Positions 44,318 through 55,882 of a stretch of DNA of 64,000 bases are shown in pieces. The DNA lies in the NCBI GenBank assembly GCA_947000775.1, contig CAMQGK010000567.1, forward strand, positions 496,001-560,000, written 5' to 3'. The notes below the pieces were generated by a model. The model made no database searches and was not told where the DNA came from. It saw only the letters and a program-made list of their open reading frames with translations. Position 1 is the first letter of the stretch. The number at the start of each line of letters is the position of its first letter. The DNA is from Pterois miles (taxonomy: Eukaryota > Chordata > Actinopteri > Perciformes > Scorpaenidae). The translations under genes were made by a program, and so were the position numbers.

Positions 44318-45065
44318 AACCTAAAGACATTGTAGTTTTATTGACTAAACCTAAAGATGTTGTAGTTTTATTGCCTAAACCCAGAGAAGCTGTGATTTCA
44401 CTGCCTAAAACTAAAGATGCTGTAGTCTTATTGCCTAAACCTAAAGACATTGTAGTTTTAATGCCTAAACCTAAAGAAGTTGCAGTTTTATTGCCTAAAC
44501 CTAAAGAAGTTGTAGTTTTATTGCCTTAACATAAAGAAGTTGTAGTTTTATTGCCTAAACTTAAGTGTTTTTCCCTATCCTAAAGAAGATGTAGTTTCAC
44601 TGCCTAAACCTAAATAAGTTGTAGTTTTATTGCCTTAACATAAAGAACTTGTAGTTTTATTGCCTTAACATAAAGAAGTTGCAGTTTTATTGCCTAAACC
44701 TAAAGAAGTTGTAGTTTTATTGCCTTAACATAAAGAAGTTGTAGTTTTATTGCCTTAACATAAAGAAGTTGTAGTTTTATTGCCTAAACTTAAGTGTTTT
44801 TCCCTATCCTAAAGAAGATGTAGTTTCACTGCCTAAACCTAAATAAGTTGTAGTTTTATTGCCTTAACATAAAGAACTTGTAGTTTTATTGCCTTAACAT
44901 GAAGAAGTTGTAGTTTTATTGCCTAAACTTAAGTGTTTTTCCCTATCCTAAAGAAGATGTAGTTTCACTGCCTAAACCTAAATAAGTTGTAGTTTTATTG
45001 CCTTAACCTAAAGAAGATGTAGTTTTATTGCTTAAACTGTTTTTTCCCCTATCTTGAAGAAGTTG
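44318..45065. repeat. 30-bp minisatellite with higher-order structure
   Basis: About 24 units close to ATTGCCTAAACCTAAAGAAG + TTGTAGTTTT. A 65-bp variant block starting TTAAGTGTTTTTCCCTATCC recurs at 44561, 44790 and 44929; the spacings 229 and 139 bp differ by exactly three 30-bp units. Because 30 is divisible by 3, both strands carry repeat-encoded open frames (LPKPKEVVVL..., SLGLGNKTT...), which are not genes. Confidence 0.95.
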
Positions 45066-45763
45066 TAGCTTGAAGTTGTAGGTATATACACAGAAACATT
45101 CACATTAAGGATTTAAGATGGTACATAAAAAAACACATGAAATCCTGAGTAATCATCATGCGTAATACATTAGACTAAATTAATCACCTGGTTTCGATCA
45201 GTTCTTTTAATTTTGCTAATGAAGTTTGACAAAAACAGCAAATTTTTGACAGTTAAATCTAGTCTCATAAGGCATGACCCTGGAAGACGTTTAAATCAGG
45301 CGGTAAAAAACGTAAAATAAAAACCCACATTCGTCAAGGTAACGTGACGTCACCGCAAAGTACTGTCCCATTCATATCTATACTATTTCATCCTCCAGAT
45401 CCTACACACTGGCCCTTTAAATGTCATAATGTATGGGCCTACCATACTTCTTCAACAGAGGAAAGCATGGGACAGGGACAGTACATGTCGTTGTGGACAG
45501 TTGTCTCCTGTAGATTCCACCACCGAGTCCACCACCAGCAATCAAAGGGGAACTAAGCTACATGTCATAGACGTAGGCATGCAAGTGTGCAAAAGACAGA
45601 GACAAAGCTCTCCATCTAGTGGACAAAGAGAAAAATTAAACTTCAATGTATGTTTTCTCTAAGCTCAGTGATCCCTGAGATCAGCCTTGCAGGTAACATT
45701 TCCTTCCCTCTATGTACTGCTGTCAGCGTGCAAATTATACATAATAATAAATACTAATTTAAA
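45066..45763. other. Intergenic, nothing recognised
   Basis: Short open frames only; no repeat family identified. Confidence 0.4.
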
Positions 45764-46139
45764 CTTAAAGCTGCAGCAGGTAGAATTGGAGCAAATTTTA
45801 AAAAGTTCTTTTTTTAAATGGTCACTCTGTCCTGACAGTAGCATATCAAACAGGTAATCTGAAAAAAATCATGTGCTTCTGTGTCCTCTGGTGTCCTCCG
45901 GTACTCCTAATGGCACCTGAAGGATTTCACAGACCGGAGGAAAACAATCAATCAGCGCTGATCTGGAGTCTGTCGTCTCTGAGCAGCTGTCAATCACTCG
46001 GAAACTCTGATCAAACGGTCAAACTAGGCAGCGCTGATCAAATATCAGAATATTGAGCCTTGTTTGACCGTCTGATCGGAGTTTGCAAGTGATTTTTGCC
46101 CAGTGATGCCAAAAACATTCTGCCTACTGAAGCTTTAAG
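45764..46139 (-). mobile_element. TTAAAG-CTGCAG MITE family, copy 3 (inverted)
   Basis: Left end CTTAAAGCTGCAGCAGGTAGAA and right end TTCTGCCTACTGAAGCTTTAAG are clear inverted repeats of about 22 bp. The interior is the reverse complement of the other copies. No ORF. Confidence 0.75.
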
Positions 46140-47860
46140 ATGGTAAATAGTCAAGTTAATGTTTGGATCGTGCCAGTTTTCAGGTACCTGCTGATCACAC
46201 TGTATGGCAGGTTTACAGCGTACAAGGAAATATTGCCTAGCAAGCTTCACTCAGGGAACCGATACTTCTCGTTATTTCTCCACCTCAGACTTGTACTGGT
46301 CCCACTGCCAAATCTGGACTTGACAAGCAAAGTTGTGAGGATGTGACAGCAGAATCAGAATAAATGAGACACAATCAGCAATGTTTCCTGAGCGTTTCCT
46401 ATACAGACGGAATGAAAATCTCTTCATTTGGATGTAAGTTGTCCATGTTCAGCCTTCTGTGAATCCATTTTGGCGTGTTATTGTTAGTGTTACAGGACTG
46501 AGGCCGACATGTTGCAACATGATGAAATATGAGAAAATAGCAGAACTAGTCATCCAGCTTATACTATTTTGCCTGAAGGGTATTTATACCGTTGCCACTA
46601 ATATTTAAAGTGCAAAATAATGCTCACCCAAGTTCAGCCAAGTCCTCCTATGAAACATTCTGGTTTCATTTGACTCCAAAAGCTCAGTGGAAATTCAGAT
46701 ATGTAGAGTGTAAACTTCGGTCTGTTCAGCCGCAAACACATATGGGGATAACAGTAGAAATATATTATTTTGAAAGAAGATCTTATCTTGAAAGCTGCTT
46801 AAAAACCTGTATTAGACAATGTGAAATCTATTGCTCTAGATGTTTTAGTTAAAACTCTGTAGTGACTTCACTTCACTTTAGTTTACTTCCCTAAATGTAA
46901 CTTCTGCTGACATAAAACTGAACAGTTACAAACACACACAACAAAGTTATGTGCAATACTGCCACACTAGTAGTTGGATGTACTGGAGAGTTCCCTACTC
47001 ATTTACTACAAATTATATATAGTACATACAGTACATACCACATGACTAGACACATATAGTCCAAGCATTTATATGCTCAGAGTGGAGAAAAGGAAATAGC
47101 TGGGGAATAGTTTAATAAGCCCTTAATCATATTGATTTCCTACATGATGATACCTGTTTTGGGGTCCCCCAAGAATTTGAAGCCTCGACTTAGCATGCTA
47201 AGATTTGCTAATTAGCACTGAACACAAAGTGCATCTGATGCTGATACATCAGATCTGCACATATGGATACTTCAGAGAAGTCAAGGCCGCACCCTCTTTT
47301 TAGGGGATAGAAAACCAAAGATACCATAGAGTTCAATGCAATTAGACATGCTGTATGTTTGGATTGTAATTGTGACATTTTGTGACCTTGCCTGAACCTG
47401 AGCATTTGTGACCACCTTAATAAATGACAGCTGATCACTGTCATGTCAACTTGGTCTTCCTCCGTCCAACACAGTGGCCGGATACTGCTGATCCAGACAT
47501 CTCTACATATCTGATTGAATCCCGTTAGGCTAAGTGTTATCTGTAAATAACCAGCGTGTTAACAGCCAACTCTTTGATCTATAGGCTGAGATTTCATTGG
47601 AGAATCTGATGCTGCTCTAACATTAATGTATTACTGTATTACTGCAGCAGCCTCCCACTCAAGCTAATGATAGCTAGTCGTGCTAGTCACTGTCATCAGC
47701 ACCATTTAGCCATTTATCACACCGACAGTGTTCAGTTATCATATGAGCCTCAAATCTCAGTGTGAAAGCCTCAGCTGACCTGCTACACAACAGCTTTTCA
47801 TCATTTTCTCTCCAGTGACAGAAAGTTTCTTTCCCTCAAATGGGAGCACAGCCTCTGAGA
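46140..47860. other. Intergenic, nothing recognised
   Basis: 1.7 kb without convincing exon, RNA gene or repeat on either strand. Confidence 0.4.
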
Positions 47861-47865
47861 TCAGT

Positions 47866-47965
47866 CCATGCTGGTCTGGTCTCTAGTTTTTAGCCGTAAA
47901 GCCATGCTGGTCTGGTGTATAGCTTGGAACCATAAAGTCATGCTGGTCTGGTCTAGAGCTTGTCT
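47866..47965. repeat. ~36-bp tandem repeat, three units
   Basis: Three diverged copies of a unit starting CATGCTGGTCTGGT(C/G)T and ending about 'ccataaag'. Confidence 0.75.
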
Positions 47966-48224
47966 ATGGGGGGACACAGGATTGTTTTCCCCCAAAATAC
48001 AAGTCAACTACTGGATGATGTATTGCCCATCAGATGTTGGCGCCAGAAAAGACCCTGAATACCTTAAGTGGTTAGAATTCACCCTGAGGGGACCATGTAT
48101 GCCTGTACCAAATATAATGACAATCCATCCAATAGCTGCTGTGACATTTCACTCAAAACCACATTATAACCTCATGGCAGCACTAGAGGAAGTCAGGGGA
48201 TGCATCCTCCGGGGACCATGATGG

Positions 48225-48332
48225 GCGGTACAACGTATTCGTCTGTACTGTTGTTGATGCTGCTATGACACCCGAATTTCCCTCCGGGGATTAATAAAGG
48301 TTCCTCTTATCTTATCTTATCTTATCTTATGT
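48225..48332 (+). repeat. LINE 3' tail with CTTAT repeats, copy 2
   Basis: Same tail as 35045-35218 (ATGACACCCGAATTTCCCTC...GATTAATAAAGG) followed by five CTTAT units. Confidence 0.7.
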
Positions 48333-48639
48333 CATGGCAATCCATCCAATAGCTCCAAAGTGCAGACCGACTGACATTGCCATTCCTATAGCCACGTTGG
48401 CTTTATAAGGTAATAATGAACTTGAATGGAGGTTCATTCTTGTATTAAAGTAGCAATATGTAGCCCTTTGCTGATAGCAGTTGGCACAAATTTTCATCAT
48501 TTGAGGAGTTACCTTCTGGACATGACCGTGTTAGCTGCTGACAGCAGCAGTCATGGGAATCACTTCAACAACAATGTTTCTCAAATACTCGCTGCCTTGA
48601 TAACCCAGCTGCTCACGGATCACAGAGAGATGTACTGAG

Positions 48640-48876
48640 GCTTTTCAGGTTGGGTAGAATCTAATGTTATGAAATCTCTGATGATCCAGTTCATTAGCTT
48701 GTGTGGTCCTGAAAGTTTTGTCAGGAGCAGCCCCCTCACTCTGACATCTCTCCATTGACATGTATATGTACTATGTACTGTGTACTGTGAACAACAGAGT
48801 GTAAAACTGAATTTCCCCACTGTGGGACCAATAAAGGAATATCTTTCTTTCTTTTCTTTCTTTTCTTTCTTTTAGG
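48640..48876 (+). repeat. LINE-like 3' tail with CTTTT repeats
   Basis: AAACTGAATTTCCCCACTGT, GGGACCAATAAAGGAATATC, then CTTT/CTTTT repeats, a non-LTR 3' end different from the CTTAT family. A shorter relative lies at 49895-49950. Confidence 0.55.
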
Positions 48877-49116
48877 CTTTCTACAGACCATTTAGAGTAA
48901 CATTCAAGGCACTGACACAAAATAGCAAGACACACAATACCCCATGTAAACACTGTACCCCCATTCTAAAACTCAAATCACTTAAACAACCTGATTATTT
49001 ATCAATCAGTCCCAGTGGCAGTCAGTTAAAACTAAGTCTGTGCAATTACAGTAGAATGGCCACAAGGGGGCGCGGGCGCCCTCGAGCGCAGCATCTTACA
49101 TGCAGCGACTGTTGTC

Positions 49117-49290
49117 TCAGATGATTTCTATGCAGTTAAGCGCTAATGTTTATCTCTAGCAAACTTTTAAGACATTTTTGTGATTTCTATGCAGTGTTAA
49201 ACGCTAATGTTGAACTCTAGCAGCCTGTTAAGATATTATGTGATTTCTATGCATTGTTGAGCACTAATGTTAAACTCTAGCATCTCGACT
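49117..49290. repeat. ~63-bp tandem repeat, about three units
   Basis: Units begin GATTTCTATGCAGT(G)TTAA, continue GCTAATGTT.A.CTCTAGCA and end AAGA.ATT; about 85-90 percent alike by eye. Confidence 0.85.
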
Positions 49291-50509
49291 GTTGAGCCAT
49301 TTTATATTGTTTCGATATTATTTCTGCTCAGTATATATAAAAAAAAAAAACACACAATACATTTGGTCAGTTAGACAACCATGCCAGACCTGCAGTGTTA
49401 TGTTAGGCTGTAGGTGTCACTGCTTTATTAGGAGGAAATATGGTGTCAGATCCGTCTATGTTATGTTGTGTTTTGGTAACTTGACAGAATAATAATTTGA
49501 AGTGTATTGAAATTTCCTTATGTGAATATGGGATATAAATGTTGTGTACGGTTTCAGGTGCGATAGAAATGTTGTTTATACAGTTTTTGTACATCAGGTG
49601 TTGTGTAATGTGAGGAAGTTCAGTGACTGTGTGTATGGCATAATAGAAATATTAGTTCAGTGCCAATTATAGGTAAGATTTCAGTATTTAAATGACAGAA
49701 GAAGTCAGAGCGCCGTGAAATTATTGAACTGTCTCTGAAGTGTTTGTATTCCTGCACAGGACGTCACATGAAGAACCACAATAAATGTGCTGCACCTTGA
49801 AGGAGTCGCTCTTTTAAGTGTAAGTTTAACACGTGCTTCCATGGCTGCCGAGGCTGTTGTTGTTTGTTTTATATGTGGTATGATGGTATATAATGCAATT
49901 GTATTCATCTGTAAAAACTGAATTTCCCTTAGAGGCATTAATGAAATATGCCTTCTGACTCATTTTCTTCTACCCATCCACTGTCCTGACCTCCACACCC
50001 ATACTCCCCATCTCACTACATGTAGAGTTCACTACTTCCCGCACTGGCACTGACAATCAGCACTGGACGTAATTGTGAAGTGCAGAATTGTCCGAAATGA
50101 AAATAATTCCCAGGGATACTGAGCTGGTATTTACTTAGTACTATCAGGCTGGCAGCTACTTTATGCAGAGACACTCATGAGATAATGTGAATTTTCTAAT
50201 AGATGGGACCAAAGCATTCAGGTGTTTTGTTGCGTATTCCAAACTCAGATAATAATTACAATCAAGTGAGAATAAGGACTTGACTAGTTGAAAAAATGTA
50301 CAGTAAATGAGGACAGGGAATCTCTGTTTGCAAACCTCACTGCAGAAATGCATACCTGCTTCTTCTGCTGACGAAAGAGAAGAAATAGATTGTCATAAAA
50401 CTCCACTTGACTATACAACAGATGAACAATAAGTAGGTTATTGAGCAAAATACACACACACATATATACAGATAGTGTGCTAGACGTAGCACATCCTCTG
50501 ATTTACCAG
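49291..50509. other. Upstream region of the NLR gene
   Basis: No other gene recognised. The promoter and any non-coding first exon of the NLR gene should lie here or further left, but no convincing TATA or first donor could be fixed. Confidence 0.35.
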
Positions 50510-50515
50510 GAACCA

Positions 50516-50795
50516 ATGATGACAGCTGTTAAAGAGCTCCTTTTGGAAATACTGGATGATCTGGGAGAAGAAGAGTTAAAGACCTTCAAGTGGTTCCTAC
50601 AACAGCCTGAAATCCTGGAAGACTTCCCAGCCATCCCAAGGAGTCAACTAGAGAAGGCTGACAGGCTGGACATACTGGACCTGATAGTGAAGACCCACAA
50701 TGATCAATCGGTGGAGGTGACCAAGAAAGTGCTGACAAAGATCAACAGGAATGACCTGGTGCAGAATATGTCCAGCATTGGCTCAGGACCCAAAA
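50516..50795 (+). CDS. NLR exon 1: pyrin domain
   Basis: Encodes MMTAVKELLLEILDDLGEEE, LKTFKWFLQQPEILEDFPAI and VTKKVLTKINRNDLVQNM, a six-helix death-fold PYD typical of fish NLR-C group proteins; expected to pair with ASC or other PYDs. The ATG at 50516 is chosen because family members start just before 'VKELL' and a CAG acceptor at 50509 suggests a spliced 5' UTR; the frame opening at 50441 is then intronic. Donor CCAAAA|GTAAGT. Confidence 0.85.
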
Positions 50796-50899
50796 GTAAG
50801 TTATCACATCTGCAGTGTGACAGAAATGAAGTCCAGGTTTGTATAAAATTAAGGTCCTGGGAGATAGTTTTTTCTTTTTCTTTTCTTTCTTTCTGTCAG

Positions 50900-50992
50900 A
50901 AATTGGGCATGATGTTGGAAGAATTTCAGAGAGCAGAGAAGCATCTTCTACTTGTCTTCCTCCCCGTCCCACCAGCAGCCGTCCAACTAAAG
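50900..50992 (+). CDS. NLR exon 2: linker
   Basis: Pyrimidine-rich acceptor TTTCTGTCAG and donor AAAG|GTAAAG. In phase it reads KIGHDVGRISESREASSTCL then PPRPTSSRPTK, a Ser/Pro-rich linker between PYD and FISNA. 93 bp. Confidence 0.7.
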
Positions 50993-52968
50993 GTAAAGCT
51001 CCTCGCATTTTCTCTCCCTGGCTGTCTTTTTAATCGGCTTTCTTAATTTAAGGTGCTAAATGCAAGATTGATGGTGACGGCTGACAGAAAACTATGCTAA
51101 CAGTGCTATCAGTGAAAACAGCGCCGACAGAGCTAACAGTGTTAACCTTGGAGGAAGCATAGACTGTAGCCAGCCTATTTAAGAACTGGACGTAGTCATG
51201 AACATCATGCTGTAAGGCCTTGAAACTAATGATTGAGACCATAAACTCGACAGGAGCAAGTAATGTTATTGACTCCAGCTCAAACACAACAATTCTCATT
51301 TTCAGGTGATTATAGAAAACATACTTATTGATAATATATTCCATATTTGCCAATAGATCATCCTAAATGCTACACACTGTTCCTCAGACTTAGGATTGGT
51401 TCTGCTATGCAGGCTTTTCTGAAAACCTTTTTTAAATAATTGTTTTCACCCAGTTTAGCAACAAAACTAGGGAGATTGTCTACAGTCTCTAGCTTAACGA
51501 AGCGTTTACAGACTGAGTGTCATGGTGTGTCTCTCTGTCCCTCCTCTCCAGCCATGTTCCATATCTCCCATGCCACTTCATTGCCATTTTCCATCTATCC
51601 ACCAGATGTCTTTGGACATTCCTTCCTTTCCCCATCACCTGACTGCCCCACCCAGCTATACACCTGTTCCCACCTCCCTCATCTGTTCTGCTGCACTCCT
51701 TCATCAGCCACTCTCCATATACTGGCCAGTGATATCCATATCATGACAGAGATTTTCAAGTCATTGCTTTTGAGCCTGTTGCCTGTCAGCAACAAACTTT
51801 GGTTCCGAAAAGTAAAGCCAGTGAGGAGGTGCCTTAAACCTGCAGTCTTCCTAACTTAACTTAACCTCCTCTGGTTGCAAACAGAGGTCTGGTTATATAG
51901 AAGTCTGTGAGAAAAGCTTATTTCTCACTTGATTTATTACACCTGTAAACATACAACAAAATAAGAAACTCAAGACTCCAAAACCATAGTCCATAAACCA
52001 ATGGGTGATGTCACTGTGACTACGTCCATTTCTTATGGCTGTGACATACAAAGCTGACGGTCGGCCATAGGCCAGCGGCTAGCCGACAGCCCAGTTTTTG
52101 CTGTGTGTTCCACACTGTTGGCTCTAGTCTGAGTCTAGTAGGAGTTTTTTGGCCGATTCAGCATGTTGAATCAGCGGCACCACCCGTCAGTGAGAGAAAT
52201 AACTCTAATTGGCTGTTTAGCTTAAACAAACCAGTACACAAGAAGTGAGAAAAGCAAGCAAACGAGTAAAGTCAAGAGGGCACACACAGAACAGACGCAT
52301 CTTCATTTCATGTGATCACTCAAATAGACAGATATTTTCACAACCACATGACCACCAGGAATGAAGCTACTATAAGTGGTGAGTGAGAGGGGTGTGAAAA
52401 TGGTCGGCAAATACTGCTTTGTTTCATGTGTATGCAACAACAGCATGTAGCCGCGGTCCTCGGCCTTTCGAGTTCCCTTTTTGAATGACGAATACAGACT
52501 AACGCCATCTGCTGGTGTGGAGAGTTATTTCATCTCGTGCAGGGGCAGAACAAATGGTGGCTAACTGACCATCAGCTGTAGTCTTTGCGGTGTGTTCAAG
52601 TACAGCTTGTCGGCCAAGACTCAGGAGATGTGAGGTGACGCAACAGCCAGGTTTCATCGCTGCTAGTTTTCTGATGTTAGTTTGGTGTGTCTGAGCCTTT
52701 ATATTCAGCCCACCTGACCTACTGGCCTAATTTTCACAGCTGTCTTTAGCTGCTCCCAGCCTGGTCAAGATTGCCTTCCTCTGTTTGCCTACCTGCCTGT
52801 AAGTCTATCCATACCCTTGCCACAATAAAAGCCTGAAATCATCCTGCTTGCTTGACTGTCTGCATTTGAGTCCTTGTTGCCACTCTTCCTCATCCATGCG
52901 ACAGAATGTGTTTGTGGATGTACTGATCGATTCTTTGTTTTCACTATATGCTCAATTGTTCTGCATAG
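50993..52968. other. NLR intron 2
   Basis: No exon recognised. 52020-52640 is repeat-like ('cattagccgattcagcatgttgaatc'-type words, 'gtcggccaagactcagg'). 52660-52900 looks like part of a retroelement LTR: CACAATAAAAGCCTGAAATC followed by 'ctgtctgcatttgagtcc'. Both are tentative. Confidence 0.4.
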
Positions 52969-54837
52969 ATTTGCTGGAGCCAGAACCTGACCCTCCAGAA
53001 CTCATTGCATTAAACCAACGCACACTCCAATCACACCTCCAGAGCAGGTTTATGTGTGCCCAAGAAGGGTGGACAGAAAGGATGGATAAAAAACACCTAG
53101 ACGACATCTACACAGAGCTCTACATCACATATGGGAGCGGTGCAAACATCAATATGCAGCATGAAGTCAGGCAGGTTCACAGTCCATCAAGAGAACCGTG
53201 GGGAACAGAGCAACCGGTCCAATCCAGTGATATTTTCACACACCCCTCTGGAAAACACACACCCGTTAGAACAGTGCTGACCAGTGGGATCGCAGGAATT
53301 GGCAAAACGTTCCTTGTAAACAAATTCATCCTGGACTGGGCTGAGGGAAGAGCCAATCAAGATGTGCATCTCATGTTCCCCTTCACCTTCCGCCAGGTGA
53401 ATTTACTGAAGGGCAGAAGGTTTCGTTTGGCAGAGTTCATTCACAAATGTATCCGGGAAACTAAAGACATCAGCGAAGAGAATCTTAATGACATCTTCAC
53501 AAAAATACAGGCTTCAGGAAATACCAACTATGACAAGAGTAAATTCAAACTTCTGTTTGTGCTTGATGGACTGGATGAAAGCCGCCTTCAGCTCAACTTC
53601 ACTACTGACAAAAATCTTACTATTGATGTGACACAGGCAGTTCGAGTAGAAGTCCTGGTGACTGGCCTCATCATGGGAGAACTGCTCCCGTCTGCTCGCC
53701 TCTGGATAACCACACGACCTGCAGCAGCCAATCAGATCCCTCTTGACTTTGTTGACATCATGACAGAGGTGAGAGGGTTTACTGACCTGCAGAAGGAGGA
53801 GTACTTCAGGAAAAGGTTCAGAGATGAGGAGCTTTGTGGCAGAATCCTCTCCCACGTCAAGACATCACGAAGCCTCCACATCATGTGCCACATCCCGGTC
53901 TTCTGCTGGATCACCGCTACAGTTCTGGAGGATGTATTGAAAAGTAGTGAAAAAGTAGAGCTGCCCAAGACATTGACTGAGTTGTACATAGAATTCTTGG
54001 TGTTTCAGATCAGACAGACGAAAAAGAAGTATGACACAGAGAAGTGCATGCAGTACATTCATTCGCTTGCAAAACTTGCTTTTCACCAACTGGAAAAGGG
54101 GAACCTGATCTTCTATGAAAAAGATGTCAAACAGAGTGGCGTTGATTTCAACGAGGCCTCGGTGTACTCAGGAGTGTTCACGCAAATCTTTACAAAGGAG
54201 TGCCGCTGGAAGAAGGGCAAGGATGAGGATAAGATGTTCAGCTTTGTCCACCTGAGTATTCACGAGTTCTTGGCTGCTGTTTATGTGGTGCAGTCACTCA
54301 TTAACAAAAACAAAAATGTAATGGGTCAACAAAAACTCAAGTTCCAAAGTATGCAGATGCTTTTCAGCAAGCCGTCTATAGCGGAGGTCCAAAGAATAGC
54401 TACTGACAAGGCCTTAAAGAGTCCAGATGGACACCTGGACTTGTTCCTTCGCTTCCTCCTGGGTCTCTCCTTAGAGACCAGTCAGGATAGCCTACAAGGC
54501 CTGCTGAAACAGACAATAAGTACTTCAGAGGCCAATCAGGAAACAGTGCAGTACATCAAGGAAAAGATCCGGGAGAATCCATCTCCAGAGAGATGCATCA
54601 ACCTGTTCCACTGTCTGAATGAGCTCAATGACCTTCTCTAGTGGAGGAGATCCAGCAGTACCTGAGTTCAGGAAGTCTCTCCACAGACAAACTCTCTCCA
54701 GCTCAGTGGTCAGCTCTGATCTTCATCTTAGTGTCATCGGAAAAAGACCTGGATGTGTTTGACTTGAGGAAGTACTCTGCTTCAGAGGAAGGTCTCCTGA
54801 GGCTGCTGCCAGTGGTCAAGAATTCTACTGTGTTCTT
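52969..54837 (+). CDS. NLR exon 3: FISNA-NACHT (contains the frameshift)
   Basis: Acceptor TTCTGCATAG then DLLEPEPDPPELIALNQRTL; FISNA core FMCAQEGWTERMDKKHLDDI; NACHT with GIAGIGKTFLVNKFILDWAE, FPFTFRQVN, LLFVLDGLDE, ARLWITTRPAAANQIP and FVHLSIHEFLAAVYVV. The reading frame stops at 54641; the remaining 197 bp continue in the -1 frame (VEEIQQYLSSGSLSTDKLSP, then FDLRKYSASEEGLLRLLPVV). The donor is TTCTT|GTAGGT, which joins LRR exon 1 to read FLSGC. Walker A and B are intact. Confidence 0.9.
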
Positions 54838-55304
54838 GTAGGTATATAGATAACAGTTTATAAAACTTGATGAAATGAAATTCTGACAGAAGATAGATAG
54901 TGAGTTTCCAAATTGATTTCATCACTCTTTAGACCTGTAAGGTCTTAATGCAGTACTAATTGGCCACCATGATGAATCACAGTTCACATTACCAGCTAAT
55001 GGACCTTTTTTTACAGCATACATTTTGACTTGTCACGGCAGGAAAATTACAGGTGAAACACATCATTAACAACAGCCCTGTTCCATTACTTGTCCTAATA
55101 ACAGTGAGCCAGCATCATAAAGAGAACTGGATACAGCGTTGGAGGCAGGTGTCCATTCATTCCTATGAGAATCGCTCAGTGGTACTTCTAGTCAAAATGG
55201 CCAACTGCCAAGTGATAAAGTACTCGGATCATCGAGCTTCCTCATCCATTAGGCCCATAGAGCAGGTGCAGTAGCGTATTCTTTAACTCCGCTTTCCTGC
55301 CCTC

Positions 55305-55630
55305 GGACCAGCCTCAGTCTGGGGCTCATTCACATGATTCACATGATGGAAGAGAAATAACTCTGGATTTGGCTATTATTTTTAATAGCTAGCATTTTGC
55401 AACTTTTAAGACCTAATGATTAAAATAAGGGCTATTCAAGAGTTTGTCCTTGCCAGTTGAGGTACCTCAAAAACAACAACAAAACAAAAACAAACAAAAA
55501 CAAAAAAAAAAAAAAGAAATACACAGATATATGGGCGTATCTTTCCCAATGTAAGTCTATGGGAAAAGGTCTTTTTTGGCAATGGCATCAATGAAAGTTG
55601 TAGTACCTCCTTTTGGCCACTATGAAAACG
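55305..55630. repeat. Dispersed repeat, copy 2 (partner 3540-3910)
   Basis: In NLR intron 3; matches 3540-3910 block by block ('ggatttggctatta', 'aacttttaagacctaatg', 'aatgtaagtctatgggaaaa'), with an A-rich run at 55464-55518. Confidence 0.5.
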
Positions 55631-55841
55631 TTTTACTGGGGGCTTGGATGCACCATACCAGGACCCTGGAACCAACTCACATGAATGGAATGCAGTTGAT
55701 TTTAATGTTTTCATTTACACCTGTGCTTTTCCTGCTGTATGAATGCCAAGGTAATTGCCACTTTTGTTTTGCGTGCAATAAGAATGAAGTCTGTTTCTGT
55801 ACATGTTTTACTTAATTTACAAACGTCCAACCACAGTATTT

Positions 55842-55882
55842 TTCCTAAACCTAAGTGGTTTTGTTGCCTAAACCTAACTGTG
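55842..55882. repeat. Dispersed CCTAAACCTAA monomer
   Basis: TTCCTAAACCTAAGTGGTTT then TGTTGCCTAAACCTAACTG, two loose copies of the core that is amplified at 44318-45065. Confidence 0.6.

Noticed and set aside
44259..44529. Open frames over the minisatellite (LPKPKE repeats on plus, GLGNKTT repeats on minus)
   Set aside because: Products of a 30-bp tandem repeat whose length is divisible by three; no splice or start context, and both strands are open at once.
50441..50515. Start of the NLR protein at the upstream ATG (25 extra residues)
   Set aside because: The extra residues (HTHIYTDSV...) look like translated intron/UTR with CA/TA repeat, and family members start at the ATG before TAVKELL-like sequence.
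51440..51859. 139-codon frame in NLR intron 2
   Set aside because: His/Ser/Pro-rich with no domain, overlapped by equally long frames in other phases; intronic.
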